From: Pseudomonas fluorescens
Lineage (GTDB): Bacteria; Pseudomonadota; Gammaproteobacteria; Pseudomonadales; Pseudomonadaceae
Assembly (NCBI RefSeq): GCF_002022275.1
Contig: NZ_MSDF01000062.1
Coordinates: forward strand, 62,001-126,000
Direction: 5' to 3'
Length of the DNA: 64,000 nt
Shown: in pieces, positions 17,324-25,920 of the stretch
How positions within the stretch are numbered: position 1 is the first letter of the stretch
Layout: every line of letters starts with the position of its first letter
The notes under the pieces: model-generated
What the model saw: the letters and a program-made list of their open reading frames with translations, nothing else
The model's database searches: none
Told to the model about the DNA's origin: nothing
Program-made: the position numbers and the translations under genes

Positions 17324-18112
17324 TTATCGCTTCGGCGCCAGGCTCTCCAGCTGCGGGGCGCCGTTGATGCGTACCTGCAACGGTTGATCGGCGGACACCG
17401 CGTCCGGCACCGGCCAGCGCATGGTCGCGCCCGGCAGCACATAACCCAGCAAACCGTCCACCAGCGGGCGGGTCTGCCCGCCCTGCTTGAACGAAGCATC
17501 CGTGAGGCGCGCATGCACGGCGCCTTGATTGCGTACTTCGATGTAAGTGCGTCCGGCCACGCTGACTTTTTGCCAGCTCAGGTCCGGCTTGCCGGCACCT
17601 TTCGGGTCGCGCTGACGAGTGGCGTCTTCCTTGCTCCACAGCCCCGCACCGTAGGCAAACAACGGCACCGAATAACGCATCTGAAAGCGAATGGCGGCGG
17701 CGGTGTTCTTGCCCTCCGGCGGCGGCGGAACCTGCAGCGCCGAGGGTATTTCGTCGATGATGATGCGATAAGCCAGCTCCTGCCCCGGCGGCACTTCACG
17801 GGTGCGCGTCAGGCGTACCAACTGCTTTTGGCCCGGCTCGATCTTCGCCACCGGCGGGCTGCCGATCACATCGCGCTGGTTCTGGTATTGCTCGTCAAAA
17901 CCGCTCTGGCTCCAGGCAAACACCCGGATCTGCAGGCTGGCGGTCTCGGTGCCGCGGTTTTCCAGCCACAGCGCACTGGCCTGTTGATCGGCCTCCAGCA
18001 CCGGGTCGATCGGCCAGATCAGCACCGAACTGGCCGCCTGCACAAGCCCTGCGCTGCACAACGCACTCAGAGCAATACCCGCAGCCCACAGCCGCCGGGA
18101 AGTTGAACGCAT
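17324..18112 (-). CDS. csuC: Periplasmic pilus chaperone (CsuC-like)
   Basis: The 262-residue PapD-like chaperone has a signal peptide ending around LVQA|ASSVL. Two immunoglobulin-like domains follow, the first with WPIDPVLEADQQASALWLEN and the second after about residue 150. It keeps pilus subunits folded by donor-strand complementation and hands them to the usher. The ATG at 18112 has an excellent AAGGAG site. The open frame continues upstream through the neighbouring subunit gene, but that part is a shadow, not a fusion. Confidence 0.9.
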   Translation of the reverse strand: MRSTSRRLWAAGIALSALCSAGLVQAASSVLIWPIDPVLEADQQASALWLENRGTETASLQIRVFAWSQSGFDEQYQNQRDVIGSPPVAKIEPGQKQLVRLTRTREVPPGQELAYRIIIDEIPSALQVPPPPEGKNTAAAIRFQMRYSVPLFAYGAGLWSKEDATRQRDPKGAGKPDLSWQKVSVAGRTYIEVRNQGAVHARLTDASFKQGGQTRPLVDGLLGYVLPGATMRWPVPDAVSADQPLQVRINGAPQLESLAPKR

Positions 18113-18138
18113 AAACCCTCTCCTTATACCGATAGCCC

Positions 18139-18636
18139 CTACCACGTCAGCTGCACCTGCAGCGTGTCGCTGTACGTCCCCCCAGGCTGATTGCCCGGTA
18201 ACTGCACCCGTCCGTAAATCGGCAGGCTGATGTTGTTTGCATCGCTGTACGTCACGTTGACGCTCTGACTGATCCCCAAGGCCTGACTGAACGCCGCATC
18301 CCGAAACAATTGGTAAGCCACTCGCGCACTGCCACTGTTGAGCTGCAAATTGCGTCCGGTGCTGCTGTGCAGGCCGCCGTCGACGCTCATGCTCAACGTC
18401 ACACCCGGTGTGCATTGCAAGGTCACCCCGCCGGTCAGCGCCGCGGTGACGGTGCTTGTTGCCAGGGCCGAATAGCTGCCGTAGGTCAGTGCCCCGTAGT
18501 TGGAGCTCCCGCCCACGATCAGGCAGCCCGGCGTGATGGTCGCGCTCACCTGGAAGCTCTGGCTGGTCACCGCCGACAACGGCAGTGGCACGGCCAGCGC
18601 GCACGCCAGCAAGACCCTCGCCACCAAACGGTTCAT
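18139..18636 (-). CDS. Csu-type pilus subunit 4 (SCPU domain)
   Basis: The 165-residue secreted protein consists of a signal peptide and one spore-coat-U domain (about residues 27-165). It has the family traits: an early cysteine (ITPGCLIVGG), a second cysteine (VTLQCTPG), VDGGLHSSTGRNLQ and the C-terminal GGTYSDTLQVQLTW. It probably fills the CsuB position, a minor subunit between rod and tip. It is packed between the chaperone and another subunit gene (4-bp gap). The exact place in the fibre cannot be read. Confidence 0.83.
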   Translation of the reverse strand: MNRLVARVLLACALAVPLPLSAVTSQSFQVSATITPGCLIVGGSSNYGALTYGSYSALATSTVTAALTGGVTLQCTPGVTLSMSVDGGLHSSTGRNLQLNSGSARVAYQLFRDAAFSQALGISQSVNVTYSDANNISLPIYGRVQLPGNQPGGTYSDTLQVQLTW

Positions 18637-18640
18637 GGCC

Positions 18641-19183
18641 CTAGAACGTCAATTCCACGGCGACGGTGTCGGTGTAAGTGCCCGCCGGCAGGCCGGCCTT
18701 GCCCACCGCACGCCCATAGAGCGCCACGGTCTGCGCGACGCCGGTACTGGTCGCGAGCGTCACCACGCCATCAATTGCCAGGAGCGCGGAGTGCCCGCTG
18801 TCGGTGTAGAAGTCGTAAGGGACGAAATTGCCTGCCCCATCGGCCAGGGCACGCGTGCCGCCCGGAGAGGCGCCATCATGTGCACCCGCACGCACCTTGA
18901 CGGCTGGCGTGGTGCCGGCCGAACACAGGATCGACAATGCGCCGCCGGTGCCAGTGCCGCCGAGCAGTTGAGCGTCGGCGTTGGTGAACAGGCTGTTGGT
19001 GGTGCCGAAGTTCAGGCTACCGAAGTTCAGGCCGGTAGCCGCCCCGGAGCCGTTGACCTGGCAACTGGCGATCAGCGTCAGCGTGGAGCTGATCTGCCCG
19101 GTCACAGTCGTCGCCGCATTAAGACTGGACGCCATCGCCAGGCCCACTGCGCAAATGCCTATCCGAGATACAAGTGCATGCAT
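18641..19183 (-). CDS. Csu-type pilus subunit 3 (SCPU domain; major-subunit candidate)
   Basis: The 180-residue protein has a signal peptide ending near LNA|ATTVTG and a single SCPU domain. The TVTGQISSTLTLIASCQVNGSG start, the glycine/alanine-rich composition and the long FGTTNSLFTNADAQ segment are most like CsuA/B major subunits. It ends in the usual GTYTDTVAVELTF donor-strand-type segment. It is co-transcribed with three other subunits, chaperone, usher and tip. Which of the four subunits forms the rod is an inference from composition. Confidence 0.83.
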   Translation of the reverse strand: MHALVSRIGICAVGLAMASSLNAATTVTGQISSTLTLIASCQVNGSGAATGLNFGSLNFGTTNSLFTNADAQLLGGTGTGGALSILCSAGTTPAVKVRAGAHDGASPGGTRALADGAGNFVPYDFYTDSGHSALLAIDGVVTLATSTGVAQTVALYGRAVGKAGLPAGTYTDTVAVELTF

Positions 19184-19201
19184 GATGTTTATCCTCTTGA
19201 T

Positions 19202-19744
19202 TTACCAGTCCAGTGTCACCGTCAAAGTGTCGGTGTAGATCCCTGCCGGTAAGGCACTGGTATTTGCCACCACGGAGCCGAATACCGGGATCGGTAGTTG
19301 TGTACCCCTGGCCACGACAAAGTTGCGTTGTTGCCCGATGCTGTAACTGCTGCGGCCCAGCGGGTCGGCAGACAGTCGATAGGGAATGGTCTGGCGCCCA
19401 TTGCTCAGGCGCCGCGTGGTGCCATCGCCATTGGCGCCGCCGTCGATGGTCACGGTGAAGCTTGAAACCGAGGGGTTGCACGACACCGCGAGCGGCGCCT
19501 TGTCACCGTCGGAAATACCTGCGCCCAAGGTCGTATTCCAGGTCGGCCCCTGGCTGCCGAAGTCCAGCAGCGCCGTGCCGCCGTTGGGGCTGACCGGGGC
19601 GCTGTCACTGCCTTTGCTCACCTCGCAACTCGCGGTGATCACCAGCCGTGCATGGATCTGCCCGCTCACGGCGGCCGCCTGCACGTCATCCGCCAGCAGC
19701 AACAAGCCGCCCATGGCCATCACGGCCAGCGCGCGGCTTACCAT
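19202..19744 (-). CDS. Csu-type pilus subunit 2 (SCPU domain)
   Basis: The 180-residue secreted SCPU protein has a signal peptide ending near VQA|AAVSG and cysteines at ITASCEVSKG and LAVSCNPS. A VTIDGGANGDGTTRRL motif and the terminal GIYTDTLTVTLDW follow. It overlaps the upstream subunit gene by 7 bp. It is clearly homologous to its three neighbours but with low identity, so the set looks like old paralogues rather than a recent duplication. Role: structural pilin or adaptor. Confidence 0.83.
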   Translation of the reverse strand: MVSRALAVMAMGGLLLLADDVQAAAVSGQIHARLVITASCEVSKGSDSAPVSPNGGTALLDFGSQGPTWNTTLGAGISDGDKAPLAVSCNPSVSSFTVTIDGGANGDGTTRRLSNGRQTIPYRLSADPLGRSSYSIGQQRNFVVARGTQLPIPVFGSVVANTSALPAGIYTDTLTVTLDW

Positions 19745-20265
19745 GTGACCGTGACCTTGAGCAGGTCGGAATAACGCCCAACGGCGGGGATGCTTTTAAG
19801 GGGTTCGATACGGCCATAGAGGGGCAAGTCGACGGAACCGGAGTCCGGCACACGGCCGCTGACCGGCACATCCACCGGCAACGGGATCAACCGTGCGGCG
19901 TCGGCGTAGATGCGATAGGGGATGGGTTTGCTGGAAGGGCTCTCGGCGCTCAGGTAGCGCACTTCGCCGACGCCGCCGTGCAGGCCGCCATCCACGCGCA
20001 TTTGGTAAGGGGTGTCGGGGTTGCATTCGAGGCGCGGCTGGCGCTGGCTGATCAGGGCCGCACTCAGGGGCCCGGCCGGGTCATCCAGACGCGGGCCGCT
20101 GCCAAAATCCAATACGCCAAGTTGCTCGATGCCTGCACTGCGGGTGGTGCCCACCAGCTGGCAGCCCCGCTGCACGTCGATACGCACCTCCACCTGGAGT
20201 TGCGCAGCGTAAGCCGTGTTGCAGAGCATCGCGCCCATGACTGCCAATACCGCTCGTCCCTTCAC
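19738..20265 (-). CDS. Csu-type pilus subunit 1 (SCPU domain), first gene of the operon
   Basis: The 175-residue secreted SCPU protein has a GTG start with AAGGAA about ten bases upstream. The signal peptide ends near AYA|AQLQV. Family features are the cysteine in DVQRGCQLVG, the second cysteine in RLECNPD, MRVDGGLHGG, IPYRIYADA and a terminal RYSDLLKVTVTW. It is the promoter-proximal gene of the seven-gene pilus operon, which runs leftward to 13889. The operon promoter should lie in 20266-20420, but I cannot assign hexamers with confidence. Confidence 0.82.
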   Translation of the reverse strand: MKGRAVLAVMGAMLCNTAYAAQLQVEVRIDVQRGCQLVGTTRSAGIEQLGVLDFGSGPRLDDPAGPLSAALISQRQPRLECNPDTPYQMRVDGGLHGGVGEVRYLSAESPSSKPIPYRIYADAARLIPLPVDVPVSGRVPDSGSVDLPLYGRIEPLKSIPAVGRYSDLLKVTVTW

Positions 20266-20459
20266 TGCCCCAATTCCTTATACAGGGGTGACTGCTGTGT
20301 ATGAGGTTAGTCATTCAGAGGGAAACTGCCAGTCCGGCAAGGATCGCGCGTATGTCATGCCATTTCGAGATAGCGGGTCGCGCCCTTCTCTATTGGTCAA
20401 ATCACCGCACACGCCCTACAGTGAGCGACCACCGAAACACAGAGTGCCCCGCATTGGCC

Positions 20460-21548
20460 GTGCTTTCCCTGATCCAGCGCCTGCTGCGCAAAAAAACCGA
20501 AAACCCCAACAATTCGCCTATCCCGGGGTTCTTCCGCAACAAGGCCGAGCAGCAGGGCTTCACCCTGAGCAACGGCCAGGTCCGCGCGATTGACGCGCTG
20601 GCCCGTGAAACCGCACACCTGCTCGCGGGCCAGCCAACGCGCAGCCTGTACCTGCACGGCCCGGTGGGGCGAGGCAAAAGCTGGCTGCTCGACGGCTTTT
20701 TCCAGGCGCTGCCGATCGCCGAGAAACAGCGTGTGCACTTCCACGATTTTTTCGCCCAATTGCATCGCGGCATGTTTCAGCACCGCGGACATGACGATGG
20801 CCTCGCCGTGACCCTCGATGACCTGCTGAAGGGCTGCCGGGTGCTGTGTTTTGACGAGTTTCACGTCCACGATATCGGCGATGCGATGCTTATCAGCCGG
20901 CTGTTCCAGGCACTCTTCAAGCGCGGCGTGCTGGTGCTGGTGACTTCCAACTACCCGCCGGAAGGCTTGCTGCCCAACCCGCTGTACCACGAGCGCTTCA
21001 AGCCGGTGATCGACCTGATCGCCACGCGCATGGAGGTGCTGGAAGTCAGTTCGCCTCAGGACTTTCGCAGCCTGCCTCAGGCCCAGAGTTCGCAACGCTT
21101 TACCCGCGGGCAGTATGTCTGGCCGGGCACGGCGCAACAGCGCGAGGCACTCGGCCTGCCTGCCGCCGATTCCCCACCACTACGGTTGACCGTCGGCACC
21201 CGACAGTTGACCTGCCGCCGCCATCAAGCGCGCACCATCGCCTTCACCTTCAACGACCTCTGTGAACAGCTCACCGCCGTCATGGATTACCTGCTGCTGT
21301 GTCAGGACTACGACCACTGGGTCATCGACGGCCTGCCACCGTTGGCCGACTGCCCCATCGCCGTGCAACAGCGCTTTATCAACCTGGTAGACGTGCTCTA
21401 CGACCGCGACAAGCAGTTGACCCTGATCGGCGAACAGCCCCTTGAAAGCGCCTTGAGCGGCCAGGCGATCGACCTCGCACGCACCGCCAGCCGTCTGGGC
21501 CAGTTGCAAACAACCCGCCCGCAACACACGCCCGACCCGGTATCATGA
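20460..21548 (+). CDS. AFG1/ZapE-family ATPase
   Basis: A P-loop ATPase of about 362 residues with Walker A GPVGRGKSWLLDGF, Walker B VLCFDEFHVHDIGDAM and the VLVTSNYPPEGL sensor segment typical of AFG1/ZapE proteins. Those act in cell-division control or as membrane-protein quality-control partners. The start is uncertain: I give a GTG at 20460 that begins just before the conserved RLLRKK...SPIPGFF region, but in-frame GTG 20421 and ATG 20352 cannot be excluded. Whether it is the main ZapE or a second paralogue cannot be told here. It is divergent from the pilus operon and followed 39 bp later by a kinase gene. Confidence 0.85.
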   Translation: MLSLIQRLLRKKTENPNNSPIPGFFRNKAEQQGFTLSNGQVRAIDALARETAHLLAGQPTRSLYLHGPVGRGKSWLLDGFFQALPIAEKQRVHFHDFFAQLHRGMFQHRGHDDGLAVTLDDLLKGCRVLCFDEFHVHDIGDAMLISRLFQALFKRGVLVLVTSNYPPEGLLPNPLYHERFKPVIDLIATRMEVLEVSSPQDFRSLPQAQSSQRFTRGQYVWPGTAQQREALGLPAADSPPLRLTVGTRQLTCRRHQARTIAFTFNDLCEQLTAVMDYLLLCQDYDHWVIDGLPPLADCPIAVQQRFINLVDVLYDRDKQLTLIGEQPLESALSGQAIDLARTASRLGQLQTTRPQHTPDPVS

Positions 21549-21587
21549 GCGCCATTTACGCCCTCTAGCCGAGTGATCGTGCCGTTC

Positions 21588-22889
21588 ATGAATACCCTCG
21601 CCCAACTCAAAGCCGGCCAATTGGTCGGTGCCACGCGCCTGGACCTGTCTTGCGGGCTGACCGAATTTCCCCGGGAAATCTTCGAACTGGCCGACACCCT
21701 GGAAATCCTCAACCTCACGGGCAACGCCCTGAGCAGCCTGCCCGACGACCTGCACCGCCTGACCCATTTGCGCGTGCTGTTCTGCTCGGACAACGCCTTT
21801 ACCGAGCTGCCGCCAAGCCTGGGCCACTGCGCCAAGCTGAGCATGATCGGCTTCAAGGCCAATAAAATCAGCCACGTACCTGCCGCTGCCTTGCCGCCGT
21901 TGCTGCGCTGGCTGATCCTTACCGATAACCACATCAGCCAACTGCCGGATGAGTTGGGCGAGCGGCCGTTGCTGCAAAAGCTGATGCTGGCCGGCAACAG
22001 GCTGACACACCTGCCGCAAAGCCTGGCCCAGTGCAGCAACCTCGAACTGCTGCGCATCGCGTCCAACCGCCTGACGCAGTTGCCGCAGTGGCTGCTGACG
22101 ATGCCAGGCCTGACCTGGCTGGCCTACGCCGGCAACCCGGTGGAAATGGCGGTGGACGTGGCGACTGATGACGCGACGCCGGATATTCCCTGGTCTGAAC
22201 TGGAACTGGGCGAGGTGCTGGGCGAAGGCGCTTCGGGGATTATTCGCAAGGCGCTGTGGACGCCTGCTGCCAAGCCTGTCGCGGTCAAACTGTACAAAGG
22301 CACCATCACCAGCGACGGCTCGCCGCTGCACGAAATGCAGGCCTGCATCGCCGCCGGGCTGCACCCGAACCTGATCAAGGTGGAAGGCCGCATCGTCGGG
22401 CACCCCGATGGCCAGGCCGCGCTGGTGATGGACCTGATTGACCCGAGCTACCGCAACCTGGCGGCGCTGCCGAGCCTGGCGTCGTGCACCCGGGATATCT
22501 ACGAGCCGTCTGTTCGTTTGAGCCCGGACGTGGCGTTGCGCATGGCGCGGGGCGTGGCGTCGGTGGCCGCGCATTTGCACCGGCACGGCATTACCCACGG
22601 CGACCTGTACGGCCACAATATTCTGTGGAATGCGGCGGGTGATCTCTTGCTGGGCGACTTTGGCGCGGCGTCGTTCCATGCCACGGCGGATACCCTGGAA
22701 ACACGGGCGTTACAGCGCATTGAAGTGCGCGCGTTCGGGGTGCTGCTGGGGGAATTGCTGGAGCGGGTTGAAGGGGTGAAGGATGAGGCGCTCAACGCGC
22801 TGCAGGCGCGTTGCTGTCAACCGGATGTGCTGGCGCGGCCTGGGTTTGAGGAAATCGAAGCGCTGCTCAATTCTTTCCAACACCCATAA
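21588..22889 (+). CDS. Leucine-rich-repeat protein kinase
   Basis: The 433-residue soluble protein joins an N-terminal LRR domain (about seven repeats, residues 15-190, e.g. LEILNLTGNALSSLPDDL) to a eukaryotic-like kinase domain (about 200-433). Kinase hallmarks are the glycine loop GEGASG, the VAVK lysine (about K234), the catalytic HGDLYGHN with Asp near 339 (HGD instead of HRD), and DFG with Asp near 357. The elements needed for catalysis are present. An in-frame GTG five codons earlier is possible. Substrates are unknown; the LRR part probably recruits a protein partner. It shares direction with the AFG1-type ATPase gene, perhaps in one transcript. Confidence 0.87.
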   Translation: MNTLAQLKAGQLVGATRLDLSCGLTEFPREIFELADTLEILNLTGNALSSLPDDLHRLTHLRVLFCSDNAFTELPPSLGHCAKLSMIGFKANKISHVPAAALPPLLRWLILTDNHISQLPDELGERPLLQKLMLAGNRLTHLPQSLAQCSNLELLRIASNRLTQLPQWLLTMPGLTWLAYAGNPVEMAVDVATDDATPDIPWSELELGEVLGEGASGIIRKALWTPAAKPVAVKLYKGTITSDGSPLHEMQACIAAGLHPNLIKVEGRIVGHPDGQAALVMDLIDPSYRNLAALPSLASCTRDIYEPSVRLSPDVALRMARGVASVAAHLHRHGITHGDLYGHNILWNAAGDLLLGDFGAASFHATADTLETRALQRIEVRAFGVLLGELLERVEGVKDEALNALQARCCQPDVLARPGFEEIEALLNSFQHP

Positions 22890-22894
22890 ACCCG

Positions 22895-22984
22895 TGTGGG
22901 AGCGGGCTTGCTCGCGAATACGGTGTATCAGTCAATTAATCGGTCGACTGACACTGCGCATTCGCGAGCAAGCCCGCTCCCACA
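22895..22984. repeat. REP inverted pair 3
   Basis: Perfect 25-bp arms (22895-22919 and 22960-22984), core GTGGGAGCGGGCTTGCTC, begin six bases after the kinase stop codon. It lies between convergent genes. Confidence 0.92.
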
Positions 22985-23010
22985 TTTGGACCGAGTTTTT
23001 CAGCCAGGGA

Positions 23011-23718
23011 TTAGCCAGCCAGGCCGACGAACATGTCCTGCACGTCGTCATGGTTGTCCAGGCCTTCCAGGAAGGCTTCAACTTCGGCCATCTGCTCGTC
23101 GGTCAGACCGCTGACCGGGTTCTTCGCGATGTAACCCAGCTTGGCCGACAGCACGGTGAAACCCTGCTCCGGCAACGCTTTCTGTACGGCGTCGAGGTCG
23201 GTGGTCTCGGTGATGAACAGGGTCGTGCCCTCTTCTTCGCCGTCTTCAAAATCCTGCGCACCGGCTTCAATGGCGGCCATTTCCGGGTCGGCGTCCGGGG
23301 TTTCCGGCGAGGCCTCAATCAGACCCACATGGTTGAAGTCCCAGGCCACGGAGCCCGAAGCGCCCAGTTGGCCCTTACGGAACGCCACGCGGATTTCCGC
23401 CACGGTGCGGTTGATGTTGTCGGTCACACACTCGACGATCAGCGGCACCTGGTGCGGCGCAAAACCTTCGTAGGTCACGCGGTGGTACTGCACGGTTTCA
23501 CCCAGCAGGCCGGCGCCTTTCTTGATGGCGCGGTCCAGTGTTTCCTTGGGCATCGAGGCCTTTTTGGCCTGTTCCACCACCAGACGCAGGTGGGCGTTGG
23601 TCGCAATGTCGGCGCCGTTGCGGGCGGCGATGGTGATTTCTTTTACCAGCTTGCCGAAGATCTTGCCCTTGGCATTGGATGCCGCTTCTTTATGTTTGAC
23701 TTTCCACTGTGCGCCCAT
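23011..23718 (-). CDS. YebC/PmpR-family protein
   Basis: The 235-residue member of the YebC/TACO1 family has the typical MGAQWKVKHKEAASNAKGKIF start, GADIATNAHLRLVVEQAKKASMP, and an acidic C-terminal third. Members have been described as DNA-binding regulators and, more recently, as translation factors that help ribosomes through difficult sequences. It is not next to ruvC, so it may be the second, YeeN-like paralogue rather than the main YebC. It is monocistronic, ending close to a REP pair. Confidence 0.9.
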   Translation of the reverse strand: MGAQWKVKHKEAASNAKGKIFGKLVKEITIAARNGADIATNAHLRLVVEQAKKASMPKETLDRAIKKGAGLLGETVQYHRVTYEGFAPHQVPLIVECVTDNINRTVAEIRVAFRKGQLGASGSVAWDFNHVGLIEASPETPDADPEMAAIEAGAQDFEDGEEEGTTLFITETTDLDAVQKALPEQGFTVLSAKLGYIAKNPVSGLTDEQMAEVEAFLEGLDNHDDVQDMFVGLAG

Positions 23719-23818
23719 GACTCACTCTCTTCTCGTCCATCGCGCCGAAACGTCTACTGGCCGGCGCTTTGGGGGCAGAGTTTATAGGGCAAAAAAAAAT
23801 CGTTCCAGCAAAAAACCG

Positions 23819-24676
23819 TCAAGACGCCAACTCGAAAAACGCCTGGATCAAGCGCAGTGCGCGGCGTCGCTCCATGCAGCCAAGCATGTGCCGGTTCACC
23901 AACCCCTCGCCCTGCAAGGGAATGGCATGCACCCGTGGGTCGCGACTGACTTCCATGGATGACACCACGCCCACCCCCAACTCAGCGGCGACGGCCTCCG
24001 TCACCGCCTCGCGGCTGTCGAGCTCCAACAACACTTTGGGCTTTACGCCCGCAGCGGCGCAGGCGTCATCAAACGTACGACGGGTGATCGAGTTTGGCTC
24101 ACGCAGCACCATGATCACCTCGTGCAGTTGCTTGAGATGAATGCCCTTCGGGTCAGCCAACCAGGGATGGCCCGCCGGCACCAATGCGCAGATGTTTGAT
24201 TCACTCAGCGGTTCCAGATGCAAGCCATTACGCGGCTCGACCTCCGTCAACACCGCCACGTCCGCGTGTTCAGACAACAGCGCCGCCAGGGTTTCCTGGG
24301 CATTGCCCAACCGCAGGTTCACGGTAATGCCCGGGTAGCGTGCACGCAGCCGCGCAATCATCGGCATCACCAGGTGCGGGCCATCCGCCGCCACTTCGAG
24401 GCGCCCGGTGAGCAATTGACGATTGGCCTCAAGCAAGGTCTGCGCCTCGTCCACCAAGCCGAAAATCGCCCGGGTGATCGCCGCCAGGCGCGTGCCTTCC
24501 TCGGTCAGTTCCACGCGCCGCGCGGTTCGGCGCAGCAGCGGGATCTGGTAGTGCTCCTCCAGCGCCTTGATATGCCCGGTTACTGCCGGCTGGCTGATAA
24601 ACAGCCGAGCCGCCGCACGGGTAAAACTGCCCTCACGGGCCACGGCATCGAATGCACGCAGTTGAAACAAATTCAT
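23819..24676 (-). CDS. LysR-family regulator of phnWX
   Basis: The 285-residue regulator has an N-terminal winged helix-turn-helix (residues 1-60, SFTRAAARLFISQPAVTGHIKALE) and a periplasmic-binding-like effector domain. The start at 24676 (MNLFQLRAFDAVAREGS) matches the family; an upstream in-frame ATG adds 20 unlikely residues. It is divergent from phnW across 110 bp, the standard arrangement for a LysR activator of that operon, so it probably senses 2-aminoethylphosphonate or a breakdown product. The effector is inferred from position only. Confidence 0.9.
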   Translation of the reverse strand: MNLFQLRAFDAVAREGSFTRAAARLFISQPAVTGHIKALEEHYQIPLLRRTARRVELTEEGTRLAAITRAIFGLVDEAQTLLEANRQLLTGRLEVAADGPHLVMPMIARLRARYPGITVNLRLGNAQETLAALLSEHADVAVLTEVEPRNGLHLEPLSESNICALVPAGHPWLADPKGIHLKQLHEVIMVLREPNSITRRTFDDACAAAGVKPKVLLELDSREAVTEAVAAELGVGVVSSMEVSRDPRVHAIPLQGEGLVNRHMLGCMERRRALRLIQAFFELAS

Positions 24677-24786
24677 AGCTATCGGCCTCGCTGATAGCTC
24701 GCATAACAACAAACAATTTGATTGATGACAAGCCAAACTGCAATTTAGGCACCGTAGATTCAGCCCCGGCTTTATAAGGATTCGAG

Positions 24787-25920
24787 ATGAACACCGCCGC
24801 GCCCATCCTGCTCACTCCCGGCCCCTTGACCACGTCGGCCCGCACCCGCCAGGCGATGATGGAAGATTGGGGCTCATGGGATGACCGTTTCAATCAACTC
24901 ACCGCCAGCGTCTGCGAGCAATTGCTGGCGATCATCAATGGCGCCGACAGCCACCACTGCGTGCCGTTGCAAGGCAGCGGCACCTTCGCCGTCGAAGCTG
25001 CCATCGGTACGCTGGTGCCACGCGACGGCAACGTGCTGGTGTTGATCAACGGCGCCTACGGCAAACGCCTGGCGAAGATCTGTGAAGTGATCGGCCGTGA
25101 CTTCAGCACCTTCGAAACCGCCGAAGACAGACCCACCACCGCTGCCGATGTGGACCGCCTGCTGCACGCCGACAAGGCGATCACCCACGTGGCACTGATT
25201 CACTGCGAAACCAGCACCGGCATTCTCAACCCGTTGCCGGAAATCGCTCAGGTGGTGAAAAACCATGGTAAGCGTCTGATCATCGACGCGATGAGTTCCT
25301 TCGGCGCATTGCCGATTGATGCCCGCGAAATACCCTTCGACGCGCTGATCGCCGCCTCCGGCAAGTGCCTGGAGGGCGTGCCCGGCATGGGCTTTGTCTT
25401 CGCCGATAAAAAAGCGTTGGCCGCAGCCCAAGGAAACTGCCACTCCCTGGCAATGGACCTGTTCGACCAGCACAGCTACATGGCCAAGACCGGCCAATGG
25501 CGTTTTACCCCGCCCACTCATGTGGTCGCGGCGCTGCACGAGGCGCTGCTGCAATACGCCGAAGAAGGTGGGCTGCCAGCCCGTCACCAGCGTTATGCAC
25601 GCAATTGCCAGGCATTGCTCGACGGTATGGCCGAACTGGGCCTGCGCAGCTTTTTGCCGGCGGCGATTCAGGCGCCGATCATCGTTACCTTCCACGCGCC
25701 GCAAGATCCGCGCTATCAATTCAAAGACTTCTACGAAGGGGTCAAGGCCAAGGGTTTCATTCTCTACCCCGGCAAGCTGACCCAGGTAGACACGTTCCGC
25801 GTGGGCTGTATCGGCCATGTCGATGCGGCGCACATGCATGCCGCCGTGACCGCCATTGCCGAAGTCCTTCACACACTGCACATCAACCTTCCTCGTCGGG
25901 ACCGCAACCATGAACTATGA
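24787..25920 (+). CDS. phnW: 2-Aminoethylphosphonate--pyruvate transaminase
   Basis: This 377-residue PLP enzyme of the class-V aminotransferase fold moves the amino group of 2-aminoethylphosphonate to pyruvate, giving phosphonoacetaldehyde and alanine. The PLP lysine is in IAASGKCLEGVPGMGFV (about K193), and LLTPGPLTTSARTRQAM at the start is typical. Ribosome site AAGGA precedes the ATG. It overlaps phnX by 11 bp, which supports a two-step pathway encoded as a unit. No phosphonate transporter is adjacent. Confidence 0.95.
   Translation: MNTAAPILLTPGPLTTSARTRQAMMEDWGSWDDRFNQLTASVCEQLLAIINGADSHHCVPLQGSGTFAVEAAIGTLVPRDGNVLVLINGAYGKRLAKICEVIGRDFSTFETAEDRPTTAADVDRLLHADKAITHVALIHCETSTGILNPLPEIAQVVKNHGKRLIIDAMSSFGALPIDAREIPFDALIAASGKCLEGVPGMGFVFADKKALAAAQGNCHSLAMDLFDQHSYMAKTGQWRFTPPTHVVAALHEALLQYAEEGGLPARHQRYARNCQALLDGMAELGLRSFLPAAIQAPIIVTFHAPQDPRYQFKDFYEGVKAKGFILYPGKLTQVDTFRVGCIGHVDAAHMHAAVTAIAEVLHTLHINLPRRDRNHEL

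Noticed and set aside
18113..18604. Possible fusion of the pilus chaperone with an upstream domain
   Set aside because: The extension is the out-of-frame image of the SCPU subunit gene; the chaperone's own ATG has a perfect ribosome site and signal peptide.
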